A DNA stretch of 64,000 nucleotides from an uncultured Lutibacter sp. (GCF_947495725.1 NZ_CANLZZ010000001.1:310001-374000); one strand, 5' to 3'; positions 8,965 through 18,572 are shown, counted from the stretch's first letter. Numbers and translations are program-made. Notes: generated by a model from the letters alone, not told the origin.

Positions 8965-11577
8965 ATGAAATCACAAGAAATTCGCCAACAGTTTTTAGAT
9001 TTTTTTGAATCAAAAAAACACGCAATTGTACCATCAGCACCAATGGTTTTAAAAAACGACCCTACTTTGATGTTTACAAACGCCGGAATGGTTCCGTTTA
9101 AAGAATATTTTTTAGGTCAAAAAAAGGCAACTAACAAACGTGTTGCCGATTCTCAAAAATGTTTACGTGTTTCTGGTAAACATAACGATTTAGAAGAAGT
9201 AGGAAAAGACACATACCACCATACAATGTTTGAAATGCTTGGTAACTGGAGTTTTGGAGATTACTTTAAAAAGGAAGCTATTGAATGGGCGTGGGAATTT
9301 TTAGTGGATGTTTTAAATGTTGATAAGGATTGCCTTTATGTAACAGTTTTTGAAGGAGCAAAAGAAGATGGATTAGGTTTTGACCAAGAAGCATATGATT
9401 ATTGGAAAGAATTAATTGATGAAGACCGAATTATTAACGGAAACAAAAAAGACAACTTTTGGGAAATGGGTTCTCAAGGACCTTGTGGACCTTGTTCTGA
9501 AATTCATGTAGACATTCGTTCTGCAGCAGAAAAAGCAAAAGTTTCTGGTAAAAGTTTAATAAATATGGATCATCCACAAGTTGTGGAAATTTGGAATTTA
9601 GTTTTTATGGAATTTAACCGTAAAGCCAATGGATCTCTAGAAAAACTACCAGCGCAACACGTAGATACTGGAATGGGATTTGAACGTTTATGTATGGTAA
9701 TGCAAAATGTACAATCTAATTACGATACAGATTGTTTTACACCTCTTATCAGAGAAGTTGAAGCAATTACTAAAAATGATTATGGTAAAAACGAAGAAGT
9801 AGATATTGCTATTAGAGTAATTTCAGATCACGTTCGTGCAGTTGCTTTTGCAATTGCCGATGGTCAATTACCGTCTAATACTGGAGCAGGTTATGTTATA
9901 CGTAGAATTTTAAGAAGAGCAATTCGCTATGGATTTACCTTTTTAAATAAAAAAGAACCTTTTATATACAAGCTTGTTACTACTTTAAGCAATCAAATGG
10001 GAGCTAGTTTCCCAGAACTAAAAGCTCAAAAACAATTAATAACCAATGTAATTAAAGAAGAAGAAAATTCATTTTTAAGAACATTAGAGCAAGGATTGGT
10101 TTTATTAGATGGAATTATAAAAAATACGCAAGGAACTGAGGTTTCTGGTAAAAAAGCTTTTGAATTATTTGATACTTATGGTTTTCCAATAGATTTAACA
10201 GCCTTAATTCTTTCTGAAAAAAATATGACTTTAAACGAGTCTGATTTCAACATAGAATTAGATAAACAAAAAAATAGATCTAGAGCTGCAGCAGTTGTAG
10301 AAACTGATGATTGGGTTGTTTTAGCAGAAGATGAAGTGGAAGAATTTATTGGTTACGATACACTAAGTGCCAAGATTAAAATTACACGTTACCGTAAGGT
10401 TTCATCAAAAAAAGATGGTGAGTTATATCAACTAGTATTTAACATGACACCTTTTTATCCTGAAGGCGGTGGACAAGTTGGAGATAAAGGTTATATTGAA
10501 GTTGATAACGGAAACGTAATCTATATTGTAGACACAAAAAAGGAAAACAATTTAATAATTCATTTTGCCAAAAGTTTACCTAAAGACCCTACACAAACAT
10601 TAAAAGCTGTTGTTGATGAAAAACAACGTTTTAGAACAGCTTGTAACCATACAGCAACACATTTATTACACCAAGCATTACGAGAAATATTAGGAACTCA
10701 CGTTGAACAAAAAGGTTCTGCAGTACATTCTAAAAATTTACGCTTCGATTTTTCTCACTTTTCTAAATTAACAGTTGACGAATTAAGAGCTGTTGAAGAT
10801 TATGTAAATGCACGTGTAGAAAACAAAATACCTTTAGAAGAATTTAGAAACATTCCAATGCAAACTGCTTTAGACAAAGGTGCAATGGCCTTGTTTGGTG
10901 AAAAATATGGAGATACAGTGAGAGCAATTCAATTTGGCAACTCTGTAGAACTTTGTGGAGGAACACACGTTGAAAACACTAGTGATATTTGGCATTTTAA
11001 AATTGTAAGTGAAAGTGCAATTGCATCGGGTGTTAGACGTATTGAAGCTATTACTGGAGACGCAACTAAAGATTTCTATTTTGAAAACAATAGAGCATTT
11101 TATGAAATTAAGGATATTCTTAAAAATCCGAAAAACCCACAAAAAGCTATTGTAGATTTACAAGAAGAAAATGCTTCTTTAAAAAAACAAATTGAAGGTT
11201 TATTAAAGGATAAAGCTAAAAATTTAAAAGGCGATTTAATTAATGAGGTTGAATCTATTAACGGAATTAACTTTTTAGCTAAAAAATTAGATTTAGATGC
11301 TAATAGTCTAAAAGATCTAGCATATGAAATTGGTGACCAAGTAGAAAACTTATTCTTTATTGCTGGAACTGAAAACAATGGAAAAGCTGGTTTAACTTGT
11401 TATATTTCTAAGAGTTTGGTTGAAACAAAAGGTTTAAATGCCGGTCAGGTTGTTAGAGAATTAGGAAAATTAATCCAAGGTGGTGGAGGCGGACAGCCAT
11501 TTTTTGCTACGGCAGGTGGTAAAAATCCAGCAGGAATTGGTAAAGCGTTAAGCGAAGCAAAACGATATATTGTTTAA
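8965..11577 (+). CDS. alaS: alanyl-tRNA synthetase
   Basis: Full-length AlaS (870 residues). It charges tRNA-Ala and edits mischarged products. The class II catalytic domain starts [19 protein letters not shown], the editing domain carries [11 protein letters not shown] and CGGTHV metal-binding motifs, and the C-Ala region contains the glycine run [14 protein letters not shown]. Start chosen at the ATG giving [14 protein letters not shown], the usual beginning. It is followed by a REP-like hairpin rather than a conventional U-tailed terminator. Confidence 0.98.
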   Translation: MKSQEIRQQFLDFFESKKHAIVPSAPMVLKNDPTLMFTNAGMVPFKEYFLGQKKATNKRVADSQKCLRVSGKHNDLEEVGKDTYHHTMFEMLGNWSFGDYFKKEAIEWAWEFLVDVLNVDKDCLYVTVFEGAKEDGLGFDQEAYDYWKELIDEDRIINGNKKDNFWEMGSQGPCGPCSEIHVDIRSAAEKAKVSGKSLINMDHPQVVEIWNLVFMEFNRKANGSLEKLPAQHVDTGMGFERLCMVMQNVQSNYDTDCFTPLIREVEAITKNDYGKNEEVDIAIRVISDHVRAVAFAIADGQLPSNTGAGYVIRRILRRAIRYGFTFLNKKEPFIYKLVTTLSNQMGASFPELKAQKQLITNVIKEEENSFLRTLEQGLVLLDGIIKNTQGTEVSGKKAFELFDTYGFPIDLTALILSEKNMTLNESDFNIELDKQKNRSRAAAVVETDDWVVLAEDEVEEFIGYDTLSAKIKITRYRKVSSKKDGELYQLVFNMTPFYPEGGGQVGDKGYIEVDNGNVIYIVDTKKENNLIIHFAKSLPKDPTQTLKAVVDEKQRFRTACNHTATHLLHQALREILGTHVEQKGSAVHSKNLRFDFSHFSKLTVDELRAVEDYVNARVENKIPLEEFRNIPMQTALDKGAMALFGEKYGDTVRAIQFGNSVELCGGTHVENTSDIWHFKIVSESAIASGVRRIEAITGDATKDFYFENNRAFYEIKDILKNPKNPQKAIVDLQEENASLKKQIEGLLKDKAKNLKGDLINEVESINGINFLAKKLDLDANSLKDLAYEIGDQVENLFFIAGTENNGKAGLTCYISKSLVETKGLNAGQVVRELGKLIQGGGGGQPFFATAGGKNPAGIGKALSEAKRYIV

Positions 11578-11590
11578 TTAAATACTGTCA

Positions 11591-11651
11591 CGTCAACCTC
11601 TACTTGATTCAGGGTCTCATCATATGATGCTGAATCAAGTAGAGGTTGACG
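11591..11651. repeat. REP-like long hairpin after alaS
   Basis: Two perfectly complementary 22-base arms (11591-11612 and 11630-11651; core ACTTGATTCAG) enclose a 17-base centre. That centre itself contains the perfect palindrome CATCATATGATG (11618-11629), so the whole forms an extended hairpin with a single GGTCT bulge on the left. The absence of a T-run argues against a simple terminator. It looks like a dispersed intergenic repeat of the type common in Flavobacteriia (CTTGnTTCAGGGTCTCAT-like from memory). Only one copy is in this window. Confidence 0.75.
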
Positions 11652-11663
11652 AACATCATATTT

Positions 11664-12608
11664 ATGAATTTTAGAACCAACATACAACTTACAAAAGAAC
11701 ATAATCAAATAGATTATAATTCTAGATTGTTGTTAATTGGCTCTTGTTTTTCAGAGAATATTTATCAAAAATTGGATTACTATAAGTTTCAAACTTCTAG
11801 TAATCCTTTGGGTATATTATTTAATCCTATTGCAATTGAAAATTTATTAACCAATGCTATAAACGAAACAGAATTCACAAAAAAAAACATATTTAACTTA
11901 AACGAACGTTGGCATTGTTTTGATGCACACTCTGATATTAGTGCAATTTCCGAAGAAGAAATTTTACAAAATTTAAATACGGCAATAACTTCAACAAATA
12001 AACAACTTAAAAACGCATCACATTTAATAATTACGTTAGGAACCGCAAGAATTTACAGACATATTGAAAGTGATACTATTGTTGGAAATTGCCATAAAGT
12101 ACCTCAAAAAAAATTTTTGCAAGAACTACTTTCTGTTGAGGAGATTATTGATTCACTAGAAAAAATAATTACACTTGTTAAAGCAGAAAATCCTTTAATA
12201 AATATAATTTTTACGGTAAGCCCAGTGCGGCATTTAAAAGATGGCTTTGTTGAAAACACAGTTAGCAAGGCGCATTTAATTTCTGCAATTAATACAATTG
12301 TAGAGCCAAGGAATAACACGTATTATTTTCCTTCTTATGAAATTATGATGGATGATTTACGAGATTATCGTTTTTATAATAAAGATATGGTCCACCCAAA
12401 TGAGTTGGCTATCAATTATATTTGGGAACAATTTAAAACTGTTTGGATTAACGAAAAATCAACTTCCGTTATGAACGAGGTTGAAACAATACAAAAAGGA
12501 TTGGCACACAAACCATTTAACGAAAGCTCAAAACAGCATCAACTTTTTTTAAAAAAACTTCAACAAAAAATTTCTCAAATTAAAGAGAAACGCAACATTT
12601 CATTTTAA
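11664..12608 (+). CDS. GSCFA family protein
   Basis: The LLIGSCFSENI motif near residue 30 identifies the GSCFA family, whose members resemble SGNH/GDSL-type hydrolases; later blocks include LIITLGTARIY, IIFTVSPVRHLKDG and MVHPNELAINYIWE (a likely catalytic Asp/His-type block). The substrate is unknown. An in-frame TTG at 11646 would add six residues, but it lies inside the REP-like hairpin arm, so the ATG giving MNFRTNIQLTKEH (314 residues) is preferred. No signal peptide. Confidence 0.88.
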   Translation: MNFRTNIQLTKEHNQIDYNSRLLLIGSCFSENIYQKLDYYKFQTSSNPLGILFNPIAIENLLTNAINETEFTKKNIFNLNERWHCFDAHSDISAISEEEILQNLNTAITSTNKQLKNASHLIITLGTARIYRHIESDTIVGNCHKVPQKKFLQELLSVEEIIDSLEKIITLVKAENPLINIIFTVSPVRHLKDGFVENTVSKAHLISAINTIVEPRNNTYYFPSYEIMMDDLRDYRFYNKDMVHPNELAINYIWEQFKTVWINEKSTSVMNEVETIQKGLAHKPFNESSKQHQLFLKKLQQKISQIKEKRNISF

Positions 12609-12610
12609 AT

Positions 12611-12658
12611 ATACGTCATTTACCGTATTGATTTCGGTTTTTATAATTATGACTTTTG
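12611..12658 (+). promoter_or_regulatory. promoter with ATACG-N8-CGTAT dyad
   Basis: The dyad ATACG-N8-CGTAT (12611-12628) is followed 22 bases later by GACTTTTG (12651-12658), one mismatch from the Bacteroidota -7 box TAnnTTTG. That puts the dyad centre near -42, a classic activator position. The same arrangement with identical spacing precedes the gene at 13501. Confidence 0.6.
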
Positions 12659-12685
12659 AAGTATTAACTTTAAAATCAAACTAAT

Positions 12686-13228
12686 ATGAAAACATTTAAA
12701 AAATTTATGGTATTAACTATGACATTGTCATTAGTTTTATTTTCATCGTGCTCAAAAAGTGATGATGAAGGAGGAAGTGGAAGTGCTGCTTCTGGAACTT
12801 TAACTGCAAAAGTTGATGGTAAATCATATAAATCTATGGAAATTTCATCGTCAGCAACAGTTGCAAATGCTGGACCAGGAGATAATTTAATTATTATCGC
12901 CTCAAATAGTGATGGAAATGCTTTTGCAATAACCATATTTGGATATACAGGAACAGGAACTTATGACATTACGGGAGCAAACATTGGTGTAACAAATGTC
13001 GCGTCTTATTCTGAAACAAACGTTAACTTAAGTAACCCAACAGCTTCAACAACTGAAATTTGGCAAGCTCCTTATGATGCAACAAAGATTGGATCTTTTT
13101 CGGTATCAGAAGAAACCGACTCTAATATAAAAGGCACATTTAACTTTAAATGCAAGAATGTTTTAGGCGACAATTCAATTAAAAACATTACAGAAGGTTC
13201 ATTTAATTTAACTAAAAAAACTTCCTAA
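12686..13228 (+). CDS. small lipoprotein (DUF6252-like)
   Basis: A 180-residue lipoprotein (lipobox LFSSC, Cys23) with a Gly/Ser linker after the anchor and a beta-rich domain containing LTAKVDGKSYKS and, near the end, GTFNFKCKN and SFNLTKK. This pattern resembles the DUF6252 family of Bacteroidota lipoproteins; function unknown. It ends in its own terminator and stands alone, but its promoter shares a dyad and exact spacing with the next gene, so the two are probably co-regulated though not cotranscribed. Confidence 0.75.
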   Translation: MKTFKKFMVLTMTLSLVLFSSCSKSDDEGGSGSAASGTLTAKVDGKSYKSMEISSSATVANAGPGDNLIIIASNSDGNAFAITIFGYTGTGTYDITGANIGVTNVASYSETNVNLSNPTASTTEIWQAPYDATKIGSFSVSEETDSNIKGTFNFKCKNVLGDNSIKNITEGSFNLTKKTS

Positions 13229-13268
13229 AATTGTAAATTAATAATCTATCCATTTAATATACCTCATC

Positions 13269-13299
13269 AAGGTTACGCTCTAAATGTGTAACCTTTTTT
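13269..13299 (+). terminator. intrinsic terminator
   Basis: Arms AAGGTTAC and GTAACCTT with an 11-base loop and a following T-run, 40 bases after the small lipoprotein stop. Confidence 0.85.
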
Positions 13300-13394
13300 A
13301 TAAATAAAAACTATAGATGATGTTTAAAGTTTAACCCTATTCTTAAGTGAAACTAAAGCCACTTAATCTAAAATCCTCTCTTTTAATTAAAAAT

Positions 13395-13442
13395 ATACGG
13401 CATTTGTCGTATTGACTTCTGAGGCATTTTATTGGATTTTTG
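13395..13442 (+). promoter_or_regulatory. second promoter with ATACG-N8-CGTAT dyad
   Basis: ATACG-N8-CGTAT at 13395-13412, then 22 bases, then GATTTTTG at 13435-13442. Over 29 aligned positions this block differs from the one at 12607-12635 at only four, and the dyad-to-box spacing is identical. It lies in a 273-base intergenic stretch otherwise containing only the terminator above. Confidence 0.6.
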
Positions 13443-13500
13443 AATTAAGCATTCCAAAAACTCAATAAAACTAACACAAACTAAGAAAAATACTCTAATT

Positions 13501-15357
13501 ATGAAAACTAAAAAATTCAAATTGCAAAAATTATTAATAGTTATATTTATAACTATTGCAACAACAATTACTGCGCAGAAAGCAGAGAACTCAGATTATA
13601 CGTATAACGTTGGAGGAAAAATAGAAAAAATGACTGTTACAGATTCTGGGGTACTTTTAATTACACATAGTAAAGGTTTAGCTGGAGTTAAACCTGGACA
13701 AAATGACTTAGCTTTTAATTTTGATGACTATGGAAAAGTAAAAGAGGAAGAAATAAATATAATTCCTAACACTCCATATGTAATGGTTGGACAAGCTGGT
13801 TTTGGAGGCATTTCGGCGAAACAAAGTGTTATTGATATGGTTTCTGGTAAACGAATTTTTGACACAAAAGCAAATGGTTGGAAAGCTGCGCAACAACCTA
13901 CTTTAATATTACCTGAAAATAAATTGATTGTATCAGGTCAACGTACTAGTAAAGAAAAATTTGCACAAGCTATTGGTATTTACAATATGGAAACTGGGGC
14001 AGAAGAAAAATTGTTAACACTTAAAGGTAGTGAAGCAATGACAGGAACACCAAAAATTATAAATGGAGGCTTAATTGTTTCAACCTACAAAAGGTTATAT
14101 AGAATTGATATTGAAACTGGAAACGAAACTTGGACTCTTGATTTAAAAAATGTGTCATTCGTGGAGCCTGCAAAAGATAATTCTTTATACGCTTTTATTA
14201 ATAAAGGTAAAAACCATGAAGTTCATAAAGTGAGCGCTTCTGGCAAAGAAATGTGGTCTGATGGTAAAAAACTAAAAGGACTTGTAACTAACTTTGAAAT
14301 TACACCAAAAGGTTTGGCAATAGTTAGTGATGTTGCCTCTTCTGGAAAAAAGGGTATCGCTAAATTAGCCGCTGCAAAAGCCCAAAGTAATATTTCTTTT
14401 TTGTCTGCGTCTAATGGCGAAGATTTATGGGAAAAAGCTCCTAAAACAAAAGGTTATGTGCAACATTTTTATATTATGGATGATGGTATTCTGTTTGGTT
14501 TACAAGAAGGAGGTATTAATAAAATTTCATTTGATGGAAATGCATTATTTAAAAAACCACTAAAAACAGGAGAAAACATTCATACTATGGCTTTAACCAA
14601 TAAAGGAATGATTTACATTACTGATGAAGATGCAAATATTATTAATTTAGAAACTGGTGAATCCATTTGGAATAAACCTATAAAATACAAACGCGCCAAA
14701 GCTGTAACAAGCACTTATGATCAAAATAATAAAAGGTATTTAATTAGTACCGGTGAGGAAATGATTGCTATAAATGAAGATTCTGGAGACATAAGTAACT
14801 TGGCATCCTATAATTTTGAAGAAAAAGAAGATCCTAACAATTTAGAAATTAGAGATGGAGGTCTATTATTAACATCAGACCAAAATATTATGATGTTAAA
14901 TTTTGATGGAAGCGAAAAATTTCATCAATATTACAAATCTCCAGGAAAAAGTACTTTTGCAAAAATTGCATTAGCCACTTTAGCCGTAGCCTCAACAGCC
15001 GTAGCAATGGATGCTGCAGGAAGAGCTGGCGCAAACAAAAACTATATGGGACAGTATAATAGTTATGGTGCTCAAATGAAACGTACTTCAGATGCTTTTG
15101 CTGCAATTGGTTCAGCCTCTTTTAATGAAATGTCTAGAAGATTTAAAGCTACAGCCGCTACTGAAAATGCACAATTTATACTCTCTAAATTAGACAATGG
15201 AGTTGGACTTGTAAAAATAAGTAAAGACACCGGTAAACCTGTTAAAGAAATTATTCTAAATGACAAAAAACCAGAATATGAAGTTGATGAGTGGGGTGGT
15301 TTTTTATATTATATGGCTAGTAGTAATACTATTAACGCATACGATTTAAAAAAATAA
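13501..15357 (+). CDS. PQQ-like beta-propeller protein, secreted
   Basis: A 618-residue protein with a signal peptide (ending TTITAQ) and repeated propeller-blade motifs such as ETGNETWTLDL, SNGEDLWEKA, ETGESIWNKP and DTGKPVKEI, the W-containing pattern of PQQ/quinoprotein-like beta-propellers. An unusual Ala/Thr/Val-rich hydrophobic stretch (about residues 483-510, LATLAVASTAVAMDAAGRAG) followed by a Met/Gln-rich segment interrupts the last blades. No PQQ-ligand set is evident, so it is probably a structural or binding propeller. It shares its promoter architecture with the lipoprotein gene upstream. Confidence 0.78.
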   Translation: MKTKKFKLQKLLIVIFITIATTITAQKAENSDYTYNVGGKIEKMTVTDSGVLLITHSKGLAGVKPGQNDLAFNFDDYGKVKEEEINIIPNTPYVMVGQAGFGGISAKQSVIDMVSGKRIFDTKANGWKAAQQPTLILPENKLIVSGQRTSKEKFAQAIGIYNMETGAEEKLLTLKGSEAMTGTPKIINGGLIVSTYKRLYRIDIETGNETWTLDLKNVSFVEPAKDNSLYAFINKGKNHEVHKVSASGKEMWSDGKKLKGLVTNFEITPKGLAIVSDVASSGKKGIAKLAAAKAQSNISFLSASNGEDLWEKAPKTKGYVQHFYIMDDGILFGLQEGGINKISFDGNALFKKPLKTGENIHTMALTNKGMIYITDEDANIINLETGESIWNKPIKYKRAKAVTSTYDQNNKRYLISTGEEMIAINEDSGDISNLASYNFEEKEDPNNLEIRDGGLLLTSDQNIMMLNFDGSEKFHQYYKSPGKSTFAKIALATLAVASTAVAMDAAGRAGANKNYMGQYNSYGAQMKRTSDAFAAIGSASFNEMSRRFKATAATENAQFILSKLDNGVGLVKISKDTGKPVKEIILNDKKPEYEVDEWGGFLYYMASSNTINAYDLKK

Positions 15358-15377
15358 GACTCAATTTCTTTTTCCAA

Positions 15378-15415
15378 GGCTGTTTCAATTTCTACAAGTT
15401 GAAGCAGTCTTTTTT
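15378..15415 (+). terminator. intrinsic terminator
   Basis: GGCTGTTTCAA pairs (with two G-U pairs) with TTGAAGCAGTC, followed by six T residues, 20 bases after the propeller gene stop. Confidence 0.82.
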
Positions 15416-15496
15416 CTATTAATAAATTTTTTTATTAATAAAGTTAGAATAAATCTCTTATTTCTTTTTTTGTATTTTAGTTAAAACTAACTATTT

Positions 15497-17443
15497 ATGA
15501 AACTAAAACTAACCATCTTATTTTCAGTTTTTTTTGTTTCAATAGCTTGCGCACAAAGCAAAATTATTGACAGTTTAAAAATACTGATAAAAACTGAAAA
15601 ATCCGATTCCTTAAAAATTAAAGCTTACGGTGATTTGTGTTGGTACTACAGCGGTATTTCGACAGATTCGGCATTTTATTTTGGTAATATTGCGTTGGAT
15701 TTATCTAAAAAAACCAACAACCTAAATGGAGAAGCACAAGCATATAATGATTTTGGTATAATTCATTATAAACTATCAAATTTTGATACGGCTAATTCAT
15801 TTTATAAAAAAGCTTTAGCTCTTAGAATAAAAAATAATGACACTTTAGGTATTGGTAGTCTTTACAATAAAATGGGAATTTCATATCAGAGAATTTTTAA
15901 AATGGACTCGGCCATATTTTACAATACGAAAGCTCTAGAGATTTATGAGAACATAAATCACACACGTTATATAGCGCTTATTAAAAATAATATTGCCAAC
16001 ATTTATTTTAATTTAAAACAATATGATAAAGCCCTAAAAGAGCATTTAGAAGTTGCAAAAATTAGAGAGGAATTAAATGATGAATTTGGGTTACTTCAAT
16101 CCTATACTAATATTGGAAACTCCTATCTGTTTTTAAAAGATACAACAGAAAGTATCATTAATTATAAAAAAGGGATTGAAATTGCTAAAAAAAACAATAA
16201 TGAACAAGAACTCTCTGCTCTTTATAATAATTACGGTGCAATTTTAAAAGATCAAAATCAAAATGATGCAGCAATTAATTATTTCAACAAATCTTTACAG
16301 TTAAGAGAAAAACTAAATGATAATTACGGTATTGCCAGTGTAAGACAAAACATTGGCGATTTGTACTTATCCACAGGTAATTTAACAAAAGCAGAAAAAA
16401 ATTTGAGAAAAGGGCTGCAATTAGCTAAAAAAACAAATGCAAAAGAATTAGAAATGAAAGGCTATAAGGCGTTACTTTCGTTTTTTGCATTCAGAAAAAA
16501 TACAGATAGTATCATTCATTATCAAAAATTATATTCCATTTCCCAGGATAGTATATTTAACTCTAGAATTACTAAAGAAATAGCCGATATTCAAGAAAAA
16601 TACAATACGGCAAAACGAGAAAAAGAAATTTCACAACAAAAAGAACAACTTTTAAAAAATGAATTAGAAATTAAAAATAAAAACTTTTATACTGTCTTAC
16701 TTGGTTCAGGGTTTTTAATTTTCAGTATTGTTTCTTTTAGTTTATTTAAACGGCAACAACACAAAAGAAGAGAATATAAAAATAAATTAAAACTTAAAGA
16801 AGCTCAAACTTATAACAAACTTCAAGATCAACGATTACGAATTTCGCGAGATTTACACGATAATATTGGCTCACAACTAACATTTATAATATCATCGATC
16901 GATAATTTAAAGTTTTTAACAGATTCAACTAATGAAAAACTAAAAAATAAACTCTCCGAAATTAATCAATTTGCCAATGGTACCATTGCACAATTAAGAG
17001 ATACAATTTGGGCATTGAATAAAAACGAAATAGCTTTTGAAGATTTTCAAACTCGAATTTTATCATTTATTGAAAAAGCTAAAACTGCCACAACTAATAT
17101 TAAGTTTAGCTTTAGTACTTCAATTTCTGAAGATTATACATTTACATCAATTAAAGGAATAAATGTTTTTCGAATTATTCAAGAAGCGATAAATAATTCT
17201 ATAAAATATTCTAGCGCAACTGAAATAGCAGTCAACATTTCTGAAAATGAAAAAATTATTGAAATTTCCATAACCGATAATGGTATTGGGTTTGATTTAC
17301 ACAACATAAAACTAGGTAATGGACTAGAAAATATGCAAAAAAGAATTGAAGAAATTGGAGGAACAATACATATAAAATCAAAAGTAAATAAAGGAACTAC
17401 AATTACCATTAATTGTTTAAAAAATAAGACAAATGCCTTATAG
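15497..17443 (+). CDS. TPR-containing sensor histidine kinase
   Basis: A 648-residue membrane kinase. A signal peptide (to about residue 20) is followed by tetratricopeptide repeats to about residue 330 (e.g. LNGEAQAYNDFGIIHYKLSN), a coiled coil, one membrane helix at about 397-417, a HisKA_3 dimerisation domain with the phosphoacceptor His in ISRDLHDNIGSQL (about residue 453), and a HATPase domain with the N box EAINNSIKYS and the glycine box DNGIGFD. The TPRs are thus periplasmic or near-membrane sensors. The response regulator gene follows after 47 bases. The input signal is unknown. Confidence 0.93.
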   Translation: MKLKLTILFSVFFVSIACAQSKIIDSLKILIKTEKSDSLKIKAYGDLCWYYSGISTDSAFYFGNIALDLSKKTNNLNGEAQAYNDFGIIHYKLSNFDTANSFYKKALALRIKNNDTLGIGSLYNKMGISYQRIFKMDSAIFYNTKALEIYENINHTRYIALIKNNIANIYFNLKQYDKALKEHLEVAKIREELNDEFGLLQSYTNIGNSYLFLKDTTESIINYKKGIEIAKKNNNEQELSALYNNYGAILKDQNQNDAAINYFNKSLQLREKLNDNYGIASVRQNIGDLYLSTGNLTKAEKNLRKGLQLAKKTNAKELEMKGYKALLSFFAFRKNTDSIIHYQKLYSISQDSIFNSRITKEIADIQEKYNTAKREKEISQQKEQLLKNELEIKNKNFYTVLLGSGFLIFSIVSFSLFKRQQHKRREYKNKLKLKEAQTYNKLQDQRLRISRDLHDNIGSQLTFIISSIDNLKFLTDSTNEKLKNKLSEINQFANGTIAQLRDTIWALNKNEIAFEDFQTRILSFIEKAKTATTNIKFSFSTSISEDYTFTSIKGINVFRIIQEAINNSIKYSSATEIAVNISENEKIIEISITDNGIGFDLHNIKLGNGLENMQKRIEEIGGTIHIKSKVNKGTTITINCLKNKTNAL

Positions 17444-17490
17444 TTTTACTTAACCATAAAAACTACTTTTATAAAGTTAAAACTTATTTT

Positions 17491-18141
17491 ATGAAATTAA
17501 GAATAGCCATTGCCGAAGATAATAGTTTTTTAGCTAAATCAGTTATTGAAAAGCTATCCTTTTTCTCAAATTTAGACTACAAATTTAAAGGGAAAAATGG
17601 AGCAGAATTGATTGGGAAATTAGAAGAAAACCACAATATTGATGTTGTTTTAATGGATATTCAAATGCCAGAAATGAATGGAATTAAGGCAACAGAGATT
17701 ATAAAAAACAAATATCCACAAATAAAAATAATAATGCTCACTGTTTTTGATGACGATGAAAATATATTTAATGCCATTAAGGCTGGAGCAAATGGTTATT
17801 TATTAAAAGAAATTGATGCCGAAAATTTAAATAAAAGCATTTTAGAAGTTGTTTCTGGTGGAGCACCAATGACTCCAAGTATAGCACTTAAAACACTAAA
17901 ACTACTACGCAATCCGCTTTCAATAACAAATTCAAAAGAATTAGAAGAAATAAAACTCACCAACCGTGAAACTGATATTTTAGAACAATTAAGTAAGGGA
18001 CTAAACTATAATGCCATTGCCGAAAACTTGTTTATTTCACCCTCAACTGTTAGAAAACACATTGAGAATACTTATAAAAAGTTACAAGTACACAATAAAA
18101 TTGAAGCTATTTCAAAAGCTAGAAAACACAATTTAATTTAA
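17491..18141 (+). CDS. NarL/LuxR-type response regulator
   Basis: A 216-residue regulator with a receiver domain (acidic pocket AEDN, phosphoacceptor Asp56 in VLMDIQMPEMNG, Thr/Lys positions in MLTVFDDDE and LLKEIDAE) and a C-terminal LuxR-type helix-turn-helix (LTNRETDILEQLSKGLNYNAIAENLFISPSTVRKHI split over about 150-190). It pairs with the TPR kinase just upstream. It is a reasonable candidate for binding the repeated dyad upstream of the lipoprotein and propeller genes, but that link is inference from proximity and from the -42 position. Confidence 0.95.
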   Translation: MKLRIAIAEDNSFLAKSVIEKLSFFSNLDYKFKGKNGAELIGKLEENHNIDVVLMDIQMPEMNGIKATEIIKNKYPQIKIIMLTVFDDDENIFNAIKAGANGYLLKEIDAENLNKSILEVVSGGAPMTPSIALKTLKLLRNPLSITNSKELEEIKLTNRETDILEQLSKGLNYNAIAENLFISPSTVRKHIENTYKKLQVHNKIEAISKARKHNLI

Positions 18142-18142
18142 T

Positions 18143-18174
18143 AAAAAAAGAGAAGCAATTGCTTCTCTTTTTTT
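18143..18174. terminator. bidirectional terminator
   Basis: A 32-base perfect palindrome: seven A, GAGAAGCAA, its complement, seven T. It serves the response regulator and the convergent rhodanese gene. Confidence 0.93.
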
Positions 18175-18193
18175 ATTAAATATGCTGTAAAAC

Positions 18194-18505
18194 TTATTCT
18201 ACAAACTTAGCAACATTTTGCCAAGGTCCACCGTTTATAACATCTATCCCTTGTTGTTTTAAAAATGAAGTTGCTTGTCCACTTCGTGCTCCACTTCTAC
18301 AAACTGCAATTACTTTTTTATTCATTGCTTTAATCTCTGCAACTTTTCCAGGAATTGTGTTTAAAACTATATTCTTCGAACCATTAACATTCCCACTTTT
18401 AAACTCTTCAACTGTTCTTACATCAATAACAACAGCTCCGTCATTTAAATATTCTTCTATTGATCCTTCTCCACTACCTCCTCCAAATAAACCGAAAAAA
18501 CTCAT
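18194..18505 (-). CDS. single-domain rhodanese
   Basis: A 103-residue rhodanese-like protein with the active-site loop CRSGARSG (Cys69) and the substrate-entry Asp in VVIDVRTVEEF. It starts with a short Gly/Phe-rich segment (FFGLFGGGSGEG) and no signal peptide, so it is cytoplasmic. Likely a sulfur carrier or sulfurtransferase. Its promoter has a perfect TAnnTTTG box and a CRP/FNR-like dyad centred near -40, suggesting activation by a CRP/FNR-family protein. Confidence 0.9.
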   Translation of the reverse strand: MSFFGLFGGGSGEGSIEEYLNDGAVVIDVRTVEEFKSGNVNGSKNIVLNTIPGKVAEIKAMNKKVIAVCRSGARSGQATSFLKQQGIDVINGGPWQNVAKFVE

Positions 18506-18528
18506 TCTTTTTTATTTTAAATTTTGCG

Positions 18529-18536
18529 CAAATATA
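18529..18536 (-). promoter_or_regulatory. -7 box TATATTTG of the rhodanese gene
   Basis: On the minus strand TATATTTG matches TAnnTTTG exactly, 24 bases upstream of the start codon. No TTG -33 box lies at the usual distance; a dyad sits there instead. Confidence 0.6.
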
Positions 18537-18556
18537 AGAGATAAAATACTAAAAAT

Positions 18557-18572
18557 AGTAACACTAGTTACT
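18557..18572. promoter_or_regulatory. CRP/FNR-like dyad AGTAAC-ACTA-GTTACT
   Basis: Perfect 6-bp arms around four bases. Its centre is 32 bases upstream of the centre of the rhodanese -7 box (about -40), the class II activator position. The same arms occur in the hypA/hydrogenase intergenic region. Confidence 0.5.

Noticed and set aside
8771-9043. Minus-strand frame across the M23/alaS gap
   Set aside because: It overlaps the start of alaS and the end of the promoter region; the composition is random and neighbours use the opposite arrangement.
11646-11663. TTG start for the GSCFA protein
   Set aside because: It falls within the arm of the hairpin repeat; the ATG 18 bases later gives a normal GSCFA start.
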